This document shows positions 17,213 to 24,841 of a DNA stretch of 64,000 nt, piece after piece. The notes beneath the pieces are model-generated. The model saw only the letters and a list, made by a program, of their open reading frames with translations, ran no database searches and had not been told where the DNA came from. Position numbers and translations under genes: made by a program. The first letter of the stretch is position 1; each line of letters opens with the position of its first letter. Origin of the DNA: Halorubrum sp. F4 (GTDB lineage: Archaea; Halobacteriota; Halobacteria; Halobacteriales; Haloferacaceae); assembly GCF_027257195.1 (NCBI RefSeq), contig NZ_JAPDFS010000001.1, positions 285,188 through 349,187 on the forward strand, in the 5' to 3' direction.

Positions 17213-18469
17213 GTGGCAGACGACTACGTGCGCCGGACAGCAATCACTCGTCTCGAAGTTACAGACGAGCAACGCGACCTCCTTGAAGACACCATCTCCG
17301 ACTGGAAACAGGGTTGCCAACTCGCCACCGACATGGCGTGGGGCAAGTGTAACACCAAGAGCGACGTACAGCCCCTCGCCTACGATACTGTGCGCGAACA
17401 CACCGGCCTCGGCAGTCAGCACGCGATTCTCGCCACCCACCAAGCCGCACAAGCCATCACCGGCTGCATCGAACGCCGCTCCAACGGCAAGAAAGTCAGC
17501 AAACCCACCTTCACCGCACCCACGGTGAAATACGACACCCGGACAATGACGCTATTTGACGACGATACGGTGTCACTCTCCACCACAGAGAGTCGCGTCC
17601 GGTGTCCGCTTGCTTTGCCCGACGCCGACGATGGCTACCAACGGCAGTACCTTGATTCGGACGAGTGGAGCGTCACGGAAAGCACACTCACCGTCCGTGA
17701 CGGTGACTACTTCTTGCACATCGGGTTCCGCCGACACAAGAACGATACCGAACGAAACACCGCCGAGGACGGAACGGTTCTCGGGGTCGATCTCGGCATC
17801 GAAAACCTCGCCGTCACCAGCACTGCACGGTTCATCAGCGGGCGAGAACTAACTCACGACCTCCGCGAATTTGAGAAGGTTCGCACCGGACTCCAGCAGA
17901 CCGGGACGCGAAGCGCCCACCGAACGCTCGAACAGGCGAGTGGGCGCGAACTTCGTTACGTCCGCGACGTACTTCACCGAGCGTCGAAAACCATCGTATA
18001 CGAAGCACTCCGATACGACTGCGACGTGATCGCGTTCGAGGACTTGACCCATATCCGCGACCGAACGGGTGCGTCGTGGGGGCACAAGTGGGCGTTCCGA
18101 ACGCTGTACGAGCAAGTGGAGTACAAAGCCGAAGCCGAAGGTATCTCGGTGAAGCAAGTCGGTTCGGCGTACACGTCAAAACGGTGCGCCGAGTGTGGCT
18201 TTACCGCGGACGAAAATCGCGCGACTCGCAGCGACTTCCGATGTGTGAAGTGCGAGTCGGAAGCGAATGCGGACTACAATGCGGCGAAGAATATCGGGAT
18301 GCGGTATGTCCGTCGGGGCCAACAGTCGTCTCGGCGGACGGGCAACAGTCAGCTCGCCCTGAAGTCTGGAACTGTGACGCCGAGTGGTGGATTCACCGCC
18401 CACCCGGAAGGGTTCGAGGTCGAGTTCACGGACAAGCCCCACCCTCAACGAGCGAACCCGTCAGGGTGA
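17213..18469 (+). CDS. tnpB: RNA-guided endonuclease TnpB (IS1341-type)
   Basis: A 418-residue TnpB, the transposon-encoded relative of Cas12. The RuvC-like triad is visible as Asp193 (GVDLGIEN), Glu276 (AFEDLTHI) and Asp354 (NADYNAAKNIG). A zinc finger lies between the last two: Cys325/Cys328 (CAEC) and Cys344/Cys347 (CVKC). The N-terminal helix-turn-helix/wedge region spans about 10-180. Start is GTG. TnpB cuts DNA next to a short motif using an RNA from the element's right end, which helps the element persist. The catalytic residues are intact, so it may be active. Base composition and codon use are less GC-biased than in the neighbouring genes, consistent with transfer. Confidence 0.93.
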   Translation: MADDYVRRTAITRLEVTDEQRDLLEDTISDWKQGCQLATDMAWGKCNTKSDVQPLAYDTVREHTGLGSQHAILATHQAAQAITGCIERRSNGKKVSKPTFTAPTVKYDTRTMTLFDDDTVSLSTTESRVRCPLALPDADDGYQRQYLDSDEWSVTESTLTVRDGDYFLHIGFRRHKNDTERNTAEDGTVLGVDLGIENLAVTSTARFISGRELTHDLREFEKVRTGLQQTGTRSAHRTLEQASGRELRYVRDVLHRASKTIVYEALRYDCDVIAFEDLTHIRDRTGASWGHKWAFRTLYEQVEYKAEAEGISVKQVGSAYTSKRCAECGFTADENRATRSDFRCVKCESEANADYNAAKNIGMRYVRRGQQSSRRTGNSQLALKSGTVTPSGGFTAHPEGFEVEFTDKPHPQRANPSG

Positions 18470-18485
18470 GCGAAGTAGGGTGGGG
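18437..18485 (+). ncRNA. right-end hairpin, candidate omega-RNA (reRNA) scaffold end
   Basis: Perfect 9-bp arms CCCCACCCT (18437-18445) and AGGGTGGGG (18477-18485) enclose the tnpB stop codon. In TnpB systems the guide RNA overlaps the 3' end of tnpB and continues past the right end, so the guide would start just after this hairpin. Sense transcripts at this location are known for haloarchaeal IS1341-type genes. The extent of the RNA is inferred. Confidence 0.5.
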
Positions 18486-18517
18486 TAGTTGACGTGTCAC
18501 GCCTGGGTGTGCACGGT

Positions 18518-18895
18518 ATGAACCGTCGCCGGTTCCTCGCCGTCGCGGGCGCCACGTCGTTAGCCGGTTGTACGGCGCCCTTCGGTCCCGAAGAGAGCAG
18601 CCGTCTCGATCTCACCGTACGGAACGACCGTGCCGATCCGATCACCGTTCGGGTCGAGGTCGTCGATGCCGAGGGAACGACCTACGAGGACGGATCCGAT
18701 CGGATCGACGGCGGAGTGGCTCGCGCCTTCGAGGTGATCGGCGGCCAGGAGGGACGTCACGAGGTGACCGTCTCCGGTGACGGTTTTCGCGGACAGCTCG
18801 CGTGGAACGCCGCCACGTGCCGGCTGTTCGACGGACGGGTCAGGGTGACCGACGACCTCGTCGAGGTGGCCGGCGAGTGTGTCGATCAACGGTAG
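18518..18895 (+). CDS. small secreted lipoprotein
   Basis: A 125-residue protein starting MNRRRFLAVAGATSLAGC, a twin-arginine-type signal with lipobox (Cys18). The mature domain has an immunoglobulin-like beta pattern (LDLTVRNDRADPITVRVEVVDAEG near 29-52, then EVTVSGDGFRG) and two Cys in the last third (ATCRLF and GECVDQR) that could form a disulfide. ATG 18518 is chosen over an in-frame upstream GTG because it starts the signal peptide directly. It lies directly downstream of the IS right end. Function unknown. Confidence 0.7.
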   Translation: MNRRRFLAVAGATSLAGCTAPFGPEESSRLDLTVRNDRADPITVRVEVVDAEGTTYEDGSDRIDGGVARAFEVIGGQEGRHEVTVSGDGFRGQLAWNAATCRLFDGRVRVTDDLVEVAGECVDQR

Positions 18896-18925
18896 GCGCA
18901 TCGGGAGTGCGAACGGGACGGCGTC

Positions 18926-19216
18926 TCAAGCGTCCACGTCGTCCCGTGCCGCCTCGACGCGGTCCGCCGCCGACTCCAGCGCCTCGGCGAGCGTTCGTGC
19001 CTGCCCCGGCGAGAGCTCGATCTCGTCGGCGTGCGCCGGGATCGGGATCGCGGTGTCGTCGAGTTCGACCTGGAGATCGACGTGGTCCGGGTCCTCACGC
19101 GGCGCGGTGACGTTCACCACGCCGGGCGCGTCCGCCTCGAAGCCGTGCCCCCTCGCTCGGGCGTCGACGAGGTCCAGCGTGGTGTACGCGTTCACGCGGA
19201 GCAGTCGGTCGCTCAC
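18926..19216 (-). CDS. DUF6360 family protein
   Basis: A 96-residue acidic protein. The GTG start is preceded by a purine-rich GGGGGGAG Shine-Dalgarno on the minus strand; an ATG 27 nt further upstream is an alternative. Blocks LRVNAYTTLDLVDARARGHG, NVTAPREDPDHVDLQVEL and ELSPGQARTLAEALESAA match the haloarchaeal DUF6360 family as I recall it, which is often found next to ferredoxin-dependent nitrite/sulfite reductase. Here too it follows that gene within 31 bp. It may be an accessory or regulatory protein of the reductase; no catalytic motif is visible. Confidence 0.78.
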   Translation of the reverse strand: MSDRLLRVNAYTTLDLVDARARGHGFEADAPGVVNVTAPREDPDHVDLQVELDDTAIPIPAHADEIELSPGQARTLAEALESAADRVEAARDDVDA

Positions 19217-19246
19217 GTCTCTCCCCCCGTGGTCCGGCCCCACATC

Positions 19247-20995
19247 TCAGTCGTCCGCCGGCACGGGCGGGGCGTCGTCGAGCCCGTCCTCCTCGGCGTA
19301 CGGATACCAGGTACGCTTCGTGTTGTGCATCATCGGGTCCTCGTAGTCGGTCTCCTCCGGATCGACGAACGCGTCGAGCTCCTCGTCGTCGTGACGCGCG
19401 ACGAACGCACGGAACGACTCGCCCTCCTCGCGCTCGCCGGCGAACGAGTCGATCAGGCTCGCGATCGCGCCCGGGATCTCGTCGGCTGGAACGCGCTGGG
19501 TGACCCAGCGGGCGAACCCCGGATCGTCGCCGAGGCCGCCGCCGAGCCCCACGTCGAGCGCCTCGACCGGCTCGCCGTCCTTCCGCGTCTTCATGCCGCG
19601 GAGGCTCACGTCCGCGATCTGCGGCTGCGCGCAGGAGGCGGTACAGCCGGAGAGGTGGATGTGGAACTCCTCGACGCCCTCGGGAAGCTCGACGTTCCCC
19701 TTCAGCCACCGGGCGAACCGCACCTGCCGGTTCTTGGTCTCGACGATGGAGAGCGAACAGAATTCGGTGCCCGTACACGCGACGGACCCGCGCATGAACG
19801 GCGACGGGTCCGGCGAGTAGTGTTCCAGTAGGGGCTCGGCGAGGAACTCGTCGAGCGCGTCGTCGGGCACGTCGGTGACGATGACGTTCTGCCGCTGGGA
19901 GAGCCGCACCTCGCCGGAGCCGTACTCGTCGGCGAGGTCGGCGAGATCGAGCACGTCGGCCGCACCCATCCGGCCGACGAGCACGTTCAGGCCGACGAAG
20001 TTGGTCCCGTCCTTCTGGTCGTGGACGCCGACGAGGTCGTTGCGCTCGCCCTCGCCGGTGTTGTAGGTGTACTCCTCGCGGACGTCGCGGCCGGCGGTCT
20101 CGAGTTCGAAGTCGACGTACTCGGCCTGGAGCGTCTCGCAGACCTCCTCGGGCCCCCACTCGTCGACGAGGAACTTGATCCGGGCGTTGTAGCGGTCCTC
20201 GCGGTCGCCGTTGTCGCGGAACAGCGCGGAGAGGCCGCCGGCGACGTCGGGGACCCGCTCCGGCGGGACCCAGACGTCGATGTCGCGGGCGAAGCGCGGC
20301 TCGTTGCGCGCGAGCCCGCCGCCGACCCGGACGTTGAAGCCGACGACGTCCTCATCCTCGACCTCCTTGTACGCGGGCTCGAAGGCGAGGTCGTTGATGT
20401 CGCCCTGCCCGGAGCCGTCGGCGGAGCCGGTCACGGACACCTTCCACTTCCGCGGGAGGTTCGAGTGGTCGTCGTCGCCCTTGAACGTCTCGTTGAGCTC
20501 GCGGATGACGGGCCAGGCGTCGATCACCTCCTGGCCGTCCTTGCCCGCGACGGGGTTCCCGACGATGTTCCGCCAGGAGTCGCCACACGCCTGCTGGGTG
20601 GAGAGCCCGTTCGCCTCCAGCTTCTCGAAGATCGCGGGCACGTCCGACAGCTCGATCCAGTGGAGCTGGATCGACTGGCGGGTGGTGAAGTCGGCGTAGG
20701 CGTCGCCGAAGATCGGGTTCGTCCCCGGTCCGCGGGCGTACTCGTCGGCGATCTCGCCGACGACGCGGAGCTGTCCCGGCTCCAGGACGCCGTTCGGCGT
20801 CCCGATCCGCATCATGAAGTAGCCCTCCTGGCCGTTCCGCTGGTGGTACAGCCCCCACCACTTGAACCGCTCGAACCAGGCGTCCCGCTCGTCGTCGGGG
20901 ATCGAGTCGAACCCCCGTTCCGCGAACTCGAACAGGTGGTCCCGGATCTCGTTCCCGTAGACCTCCGACTTCCAGTTTTCGACGTCCGTTGGCAT
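19247..20995 (-). CDS. ferredoxin-dependent nitrite/sulfite reductase
   Basis: A 582-residue siroheme/[4Fe-4S] reductase for six-electron reduction of nitrite to ammonia or sulfite to sulfide. The two Cys pairs that hold the cluster and siroheme are CTGTEFC (near residue 410) and CTASC (near 455). Two ferrodoxin-like repeats flank these (TTRQSIQLHW near 105, SQRQNVIVTDVP near 370), as in NirA/Sir proteins, and QACGDSWRNIVGNPVAG is typical. The start MPTDVENWK is chosen over an upstream ATG. There are no nitrate-assimilation genes beside it, so nitrite versus sulfite specificity is open. DUF6360 lies downstream. Confidence 0.88.
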   Translation of the reverse strand: MPTDVENWKSEVYGNEIRDHLFEFAERGFDSIPDDERDAWFERFKWWGLYHQRNGQEGYFMMRIGTPNGVLEPGQLRVVGEIADEYARGPGTNPIFGDAYADFTTRQSIQLHWIELSDVPAIFEKLEANGLSTQQACGDSWRNIVGNPVAGKDGQEVIDAWPVIRELNETFKGDDDHSNLPRKWKVSVTGSADGSGQGDINDLAFEPAYKEVEDEDVVGFNVRVGGGLARNEPRFARDIDVWVPPERVPDVAGGLSALFRDNGDREDRYNARIKFLVDEWGPEEVCETLQAEYVDFELETAGRDVREEYTYNTGEGERNDLVGVHDQKDGTNFVGLNVLVGRMGAADVLDLADLADEYGSGEVRLSQRQNVIVTDVPDDALDEFLAEPLLEHYSPDPSPFMRGSVACTGTEFCSLSIVETKNRQVRFARWLKGNVELPEGVEEFHIHLSGCTASCAQPQIADVSLRGMKTRKDGEPVEALDVGLGGGLGDDPGFARWVTQRVPADEIPGAIASLIDSFAGEREEGESFRAFVARHDDEELDAFVDPEETDYEDPMMHNTKRTWYPYAEEDGLDDAPPVPADD

Positions 20996-21085
20996 CGTAT
21001 CCCGACACACGACCGCCGACCACATAGGGGACCCCGTGGAGTCAACGTTGCCCGGTGCCCCCTCGAATAGGTGACTCTTGCCGGT

Positions 21086-21415
21086 TTATTCGCGTCGCTC
21101 CCGACGAACGCAGGAACGGTCGAATTCGACGAACTCGTCGGCCCGAACCCGGCCGACCGGGAGCCACCCCGTGATCCCGCTAGCGCCGCATTCGATACAC
21201 TGGCCGTAGACGCGGACCTCGACCCGGGACCCGTCGACGCCGACCTCCTGGAAGTTCTCGACGACGAGGTCGGCCAGATCACAGCCGCAGAAATCGGGGG
21301 CGTCGAGCCGCCAGAGTTCGCTCACGCGGACCTCGCGGTGGTCGTCGACCGATATCCATGCGCCGTCGTCGAGCACGCGCAGACGGGTCGTCACGCTCCC
21401 CGGTTGGACGGCCAC
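21086..21415 (-). CDS. putative zinc-binding haloarchaeal protein
   Basis: A 109-residue candidate. The GTG start is the first usable start near the region of protein-like composition. The sequence has beta-rich, acidic character (TTRLRVLDDGAWISVDDH, SELWRLDAPDFCGCDLADLV) and two Cys pairs, CGC near residue 47 and CIEC near 83, which suggest a metal site. Upstream in the same frame the composition becomes Arg/Ser-rich and unlike a gene, so a longer reading is rejected. Strand and start are moderately sure; function is unknown. Confidence 0.55.
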   Translation of the reverse strand: MAVQPGSVTTRLRVLDDGAWISVDDHREVRVSELWRLDAPDFCGCDLADLVVENFQEVGVDGSRVEVRVYGQCIECGASGITGWLPVGRVRADEFVEFDRSCVRRERRE

Positions 21416-21611
21416 GACCCAATGGGTGACGCCCCCCGCAAACCGCGTCGGCTCCGGGGACGTCCCGATCCGCGAAGATCGCCAGACTGAGGCCGGATCG
21501 AGGGCCGAAGGCGCGTCACTGATACCGGAGGTCGGTTCCGGTACCCGGGAGTAGTGGTTCGATTTACTCGTGTGGGGTCCCTTATGATCGGCGCGACGGT
21601 AGGACGCGTCG

Positions 21612-21794
21612 ATGACCGAGACGACACCCGAAACCGCGATCGATCGCCGTGGCGGCGGAGACGACGACCGACCGCATCGCCAGCACGCGTCCGCCGACGT
21701 CGCGCCCGAACTGTTCGAGTCCGTCCGGGGTCGGGAACCGATCCGGAGCCACGAACCGGTCCGGGACCGCGAACCGATCCGGAGCCAGCCATGA
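21612..21794 (+). CDS. 60-residue repeat-containing small protein
   Basis: A short frame MTETTPETAIDRRGGGDDD.. ending in imperfect six-residue repeats (REPIRS/HEPVRD/REPIRS). Its stop overlaps the start of the next small gene by ATGA. The coupling and codon pattern suggest it may be translated, but there is no recognised family and the composition is low complexity, so the call is tentative. Confidence 0.4.
   Translation: MTETTPETAIDRRGGGDDDRPHRQHASADVAPELFESVRGREPIRSHEPVRDREPIRSQP
21735..21787 (+). repeat. direct repeats of an 18-nt unit
   Basis: The 17-mer GAACCGATCCGGAGCCA occurs twice (21735-21751 and 21771-21787), with a diverged middle copy (GAACCGGTCCGGGAC) between, giving three roughly 18-nt units inside the small gene. 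Confidence 0.75.
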
Positions 21795-22000
21795 CGGGAA
21801 CGAGCGAGTCGCGCTCGTTGGTCGCCGAGGACGACCGGGAGAACGGGTCGACCGCGGAGGGAACCGACCACGAGAACGGGGAGACTGATTCCACGCCGAG
21901 CGAGGCTGCGACGGAGGAGGGCGACCATCTCGAGGACCTGAAGGACGGTGCCGGCTGTACGGAGATCTGGGAACACCTCTCCGAGAACCGCGACGGATGA
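21791..22000 (+). CDS. conserved small acidic haloarchaeal protein
   Basis: A 69-residue acidic protein. The N-terminal two thirds is Glu/Asp/Ser/Thr-rich; the C-terminal motif EDLKDGAGCTEIWEHLSENRD is the recognisable part, since a 'DGxGCTEIWEhLSE' tail occurs in many short haloarchaeal proteins. It contains one Cys. The ATG overlaps the stop of the preceding small gene. Function is unknown; possibly a protein-protein adaptor. Confidence 0.68.
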   Translation: MTGTSESRSLVAEDDRENGSTAEGTDHENGETDSTPSEAATEEGDHLEDLKDGAGCTEIWEHLSENRDG

Positions 22001-22063
22001 CGCCGCGGCGATCGAAACGGGACGAGGGGGACGGTAGGGACGACGGTCCTCTCCCGATGCCGT

Positions 22064-22603
22064 CTACGAGAGGTGCGCGGCGATGTCGGCCTCGGTGATT
22101 ATCCCGACCGTCTCTCCGCCGTCAGTCACCATCACCGCCTTGTAGTGGTCGAGCAGGTTCCGGATCTCGTCGACGGTCGCGGTCGGCGCGACGGTGGGGA
22201 ACGACTCGCTCATCACCTCGCTGACCGGATGTTTCCCGACGTTCTCGCCCGCGTGGACCACGTCCCCCTGGCTGATCGATCCGACGGGGACCCCGTTCTG
22301 GAGGACCGGTAGCTGGGAGTACGCCTCCCGCTCCATCAGCTCGACCGAGTCGCTCACGGCGTCGTCGGGGGCGACGCTGATCACGGTCTCGTTCATGAGG
22401 TCGGTCGCGCGCACCACCTCCCCTTCGGCCTCCTGGAGGGCGTTCACGATCCGTCGCAGCGTCGAGAGCCGCGGGTCGACGTCGCCGCCCTCGATGCGGG
22501 CGATGAGCGGCTGTGAGACGCCCGCGGCGTCCGCGAGCGCGCTCTGCGTCAGTTCGAGCGACGTCCGTCGTTCGCGCAGGTCCTGTGGCGTCGGAAGCTC
22601 CAT
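22064..22603 (-). CDS. XRE-type HTH regulator with paired CBS domains
   Basis: A 179-residue regulator. An N-terminal lambda-repressor-like helix-turn-helix (about 6-60: LRERRTSLELTQSALADAAGVSQPLIARIEGG) is followed by two CBS domains (about 68-120 and 125-179: VISVAPDDAVSDSVELM and FPTVAPTATVDEIRNLL), which in other proteins bind adenosyl nucleotides. It probably senses a nucleotide and controls transcription. A perfect palindrome lies 4 bp before its start codon and overlaps the probable core promoter, so self-repression is likely. Confidence 0.9.
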   Translation of the reverse strand: MELPTPQDLRERRTSLELTQSALADAAGVSQPLIARIEGGDVDPRLSTLRRIVNALQEAEGEVVRATDLMNETVISVAPDDAVSDSVELMEREAYSQLPVLQNGVPVGSISQGDVVHAGENVGKHPVSEVMSESFPTVAPTATVDEIRNLLDHYKAVMVTDGGETVGIITEADIAAHLS

Positions 22604-22607
22604 ACGG

Positions 22608-22628
22608 CTAATAACCCTTGGTTATTAG
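22608..22628. promoter_or_regulatory. perfect 9-3-9 palindrome at promoter of the CBS-HTH gene
   Basis: The inverted repeat has arms CTAATAACC (22608-22616) and GGTTATTAG (22620-22628) with a CTT spacer. It ends 4 bp before the start codon of the divergent-looking regulator, and an AT-rich TATA-like stretch (TTTTCTAATAA, minus strand) overlaps its distal arm. This fits an autoregulatory operator for a dimeric HTH protein. Confidence 0.75.
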
Positions 22629-22652
22629 AAAAGGTTTCGGCCCTTCGATCGT

Positions 22653-23030
22653 TCAGCGATCGCCGGCGTCCGTCTCCTCGTCGTCGGCCTCGGTCTCCAT
22701 CACGTCGATGACCTCGAGCGGGACGTCCCGGAGCGCGCCGCCGACCTCGCTCTTCGCGATCCGTTCCGCGTGCTCTTCGCTGTCGGCGTTGAAGACGTCG
22801 ATCTCCAGGAGGAGTCCGACGAGCGCCGTGTTCGCGGCGAGGAACGCCGCGTCGAACGGCTCCCCGCAGGCGGGACAGCCGGTGACGCCGGGTTCGACCT
22901 CGACGTACTGCTTGTCCGTCTCGTTGAGTCGCTTTCCGGCTTCGCTGACCGCGACGCCGATGGCGTCGTCGGTCTCCTCGACGTCACGAACCAACCAGGC
23001 CGCTTCCATCGCGACCGCGTAGTTGCTCAT
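22653..23030 (-). CDS. UPF0212 (DUF555) family protein
   Basis: A 125-residue conserved archaeal protein. MSNYAVAMEAAWLVRDVEETDDAIGVA at the N-terminus and GCPACGEPFDAAFLAANTALVGLLLEIDVF with a CPAC zinc-ribbon half-motif are family signatures. The C-terminus is acidic. The family is found across euryarchaea with no assigned function. It lies just upstream of the CBS-HTH gene's palindrome, in the same orientation, but is probably transcribed separately. Confidence 0.9.
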   Translation of the reverse strand: MSNYAVAMEAAWLVRDVEETDDAIGVAVSEAGKRLNETDKQYVEVEPGVTGCPACGEPFDAAFLAANTALVGLLLEIDVFNADSEEHAERIAKSEVGGALRDVPLEVIDVMETEADDEETDAGDR

Positions 23031-23167
23031 ATCCGTTCGAGGGGCCGCAGGGTTTCGTCTCTTGTGGTTCGTCGGCGGTCGCCGGAGGCCGTGCCGAGAC
23101 CACGCTCGTTGGTGACGGCGAGGCCGCAGACCGCGTCGGTGAGGCCGCGGACCGCTCCGGCGACGAT

Positions 23168-24160
23168 CTACAGCCGGTCGACGATCGCCGCGGTGACCTC
23201 CTCGGTCGTCGCGTCGCCGCCGAGGTCGCCCGTCCGCGGGCCGTCTGACAGCACCGACTCGACCGCGGTCCGGACCCGCCCGCCCTCCTCGACGTAGCCG
23301 AGGTGCTCGAGAAGCATGGCCGCGGAGAGGACCGTGGCCGTCGGGTTCGCGATCCCCTCGCCGGCGATGTCGGGCGCGGTTCCGTGAACCGGCTCGAAGA
23401 GCCCGTTCTCGTGGCCGACGTTCGCCGAGGGGAGCAGGCCGAGCCCGCCGACGAGCCCGGCGGCCAGATCGGAGAGCACGTCGCCCGCGAGGTTCGGACA
23501 GACGACCACGCCGTACCCGCTCGGGTCGAGCGGGAGCTTCGTCGCGAACGCGTCCATCAGCTCCTCGTCGGCGTCGACGCCGCGCTCCTCGGCGACGGCG
23601 AGCACCTCCCGCCGGAAGCGTCCGTCGGTCTCGCGCATCACGTTCGACTTGTGTGCGACCGTGAATCCGTCGCGACCGTCGGGGCCGCGGCCGTCCTCGA
23701 CGAACTCGCAGGCGTACTCGGCGAGCTCGCGGGAGGCCGAGGACGTGACCACGCGCGTCAGCGTGGAGAGGTCCTCGCTGAGCCGGTCCTCGTGGCCGGC
23801 GTAGACTCCCTCGGTGTTCTCACGGAGGAACACCACGTCGGTCTCCGGCCGCAGCGCGTCGACGCCGGGGTACGCCTTCGCGGGCCGGACGTTCACGAAC
23901 GAGTCGACCGCGTCCCGCAGCGGGAGGATGACGTCGGCGGCGGTCTCGCCGGCCGCGCCGAACAGCGTCGCGTCGGCGTCCGCCACCGTTTCGTACGTCT
24001 CCGCCGGGAGCGCCTCGCCGGTCGTCTCCTTCACCGCGTCGCCGGCCTCGGCCTCGACGAACTCGAAGCCGATGTCGAACGCCTCGAGCACCTCGATGGC
24101 CGCCGGTACGACCTCCCGGCCGATCCCGTCGCCCTCGATGACGACGATCTCCTCGGCCAT
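23168..24160 (-). CDS. leuB: 3-isopropylmalate dehydrogenase
   Basis: A 330-residue NAD-dependent decarboxylating dehydrogenase acting at the third step of leucine synthesis. Family blocks: [16 protein letters not shown] at the N-terminus, [41 protein letters not shown] and [20 protein letters not shown]. Related isocitrate/homoisocitrate enzymes share these, but position directly after leuC and leuD settles the role. It abuts leuD with no gap. It is last in the ilvBNC-leuCDB operon. Confidence 0.93.
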   Translation of the reverse strand: MAEEIVVIEGDGIGREVVPAAIEVLEAFDIGFEFVEAEAGDAVKETTGEALPAETYETVADADATLFGAAGETAADVILPLRDAVDSFVNVRPAKAYPGVDALRPETDVVFLRENTEGVYAGHEDRLSEDLSTLTRVVTSSASRELAEYACEFVEDGRGPDGRDGFTVAHKSNVMRETDGRFRREVLAVAEERGVDADEELMDAFATKLPLDPSGYGVVVCPNLAGDVLSDLAAGLVGGLGLLPSANVGHENGLFEPVHGTAPDIAGEGIANPTATVLSAAMLLEHLGYVEEGGRVRTAVESVLSDGPRTGDLGGDATTEEVTAAIVDRL

Positions 24161-24841
24161 TCAGTCGTCCCCCGCGGCGCCCTCGGCGGCGTCGTCGGCC
24201 GGCACGTGTTCGTCGGGGACGTACGGCAGCGAGCGCGCCGTCGCCTTCACCGCCCCCGCGTTCGCGCCCATCAACGCCGTGGTGTCCCAGACGCCCTCCA
24301 CGAGCGCCTTCCGCTGGGCGTCGTGAACCGTCGCGTCGATCGTCGTGTCGTCGTAGGTGACCGTCTCCGCGGCGACGTCGATGTCGATCTCGGCGGCCGG
24401 GTTCGCCTCGACGTAGTCCTGAAGGCCCTCGATGGACGCTTGATCGGCGGTGATCGTCGGGATCCCGAGCGCGAGGCAGTTGCCCGCGAAGATCTCCGCG
24501 AACGACTCGCCGACGACGGCGTCGATCCCCCAGCGCATCAGCGCCTGCGGGGCGTGCTCGCGCGAGGATCCACAGCCGAAGTTCGCGTTGACGACGAGCA
24601 CGTTCGCGCCCCGGTACTTCTCCTCGTTGAAGGGGTGGTCCTTCTCGTTGTCCTCGTCGTCGAACCGCTGGTCGAAGAAGGAGAACTGACCCAGCCCGTC
24701 GAAGGTGACGACCTTCATGAACCGCGCCGGGATGATCTGGTCGGTGTCGATGTCGTTTCCACGGACCGGGATGCCGGTTCCGGTGACCTCGGTTACCTTC
24801 TCCGCGGGCGCCTCGCCGGCGCTGAACTCGGGCGAACTCAT
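24161..24841 (-). CDS. leuD: 3-isopropylmalate dehydratase small subunit
   Basis: A 226-residue swivelling-domain subunit that pairs with LeuC to isomerise 2- to 3-isopropylmalate. Recognition blocks: [16 protein letters not shown] near residue 27, and [19 protein letters not shown] near 88. It has a C-terminal acidic extension ([17 protein letters not shown]). The start overlaps the leuC stop by 4 bp (ATGA) and its stop touches the leuB start, so the three subunits are translated together. Confidence 0.94.
   Translation of the reverse strand: MSSPEFSAGEAPAEKVTEVTGTGIPVRGNDIDTDQIIPARFMKVVTFDGLGQFSFFDQRFDDEDNEKDHPFNEEKYRGANVLVVNANFGCGSSREHAPQALMRWGIDAVVGESFAEIFAGNCLALGIPTITADQASIEGLQDYVEANPAAEIDIDVAAETVTYDDTTIDATVHDAQRKALVEGVWDTTALMGANAGAVKATARSLPYVPDEHVPADDAAEGAAGDD

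Larger units (their letters stand above)
17101..18493 (+). mobile_element. IS200/IS605-family element, TnpB-only (IS1341 type)
   Basis: The element consists of one tnpB gene and end hairpins; no tnpA is present. The left hairpin (17105-17147) and right hairpin (18437-18485) share the same design: CCCC..CCTCAA, GAGCG, GTGAGCGA, GTAGGG and a closing GGGG. The right one is followed by TAGTTGAC. Exact ends are not fixed; TCAAC at 17081-17085 and TTGAC at 18489-18493 are candidate boundary motifs. Confidence 0.65.

Noticed and set aside
21416..21976. Longer reading of the small Cys-pair protein
   Set aside because: The upstream extension is Arg/Ser-rich, overlaps two likely genes on the other strand and has no start signals.
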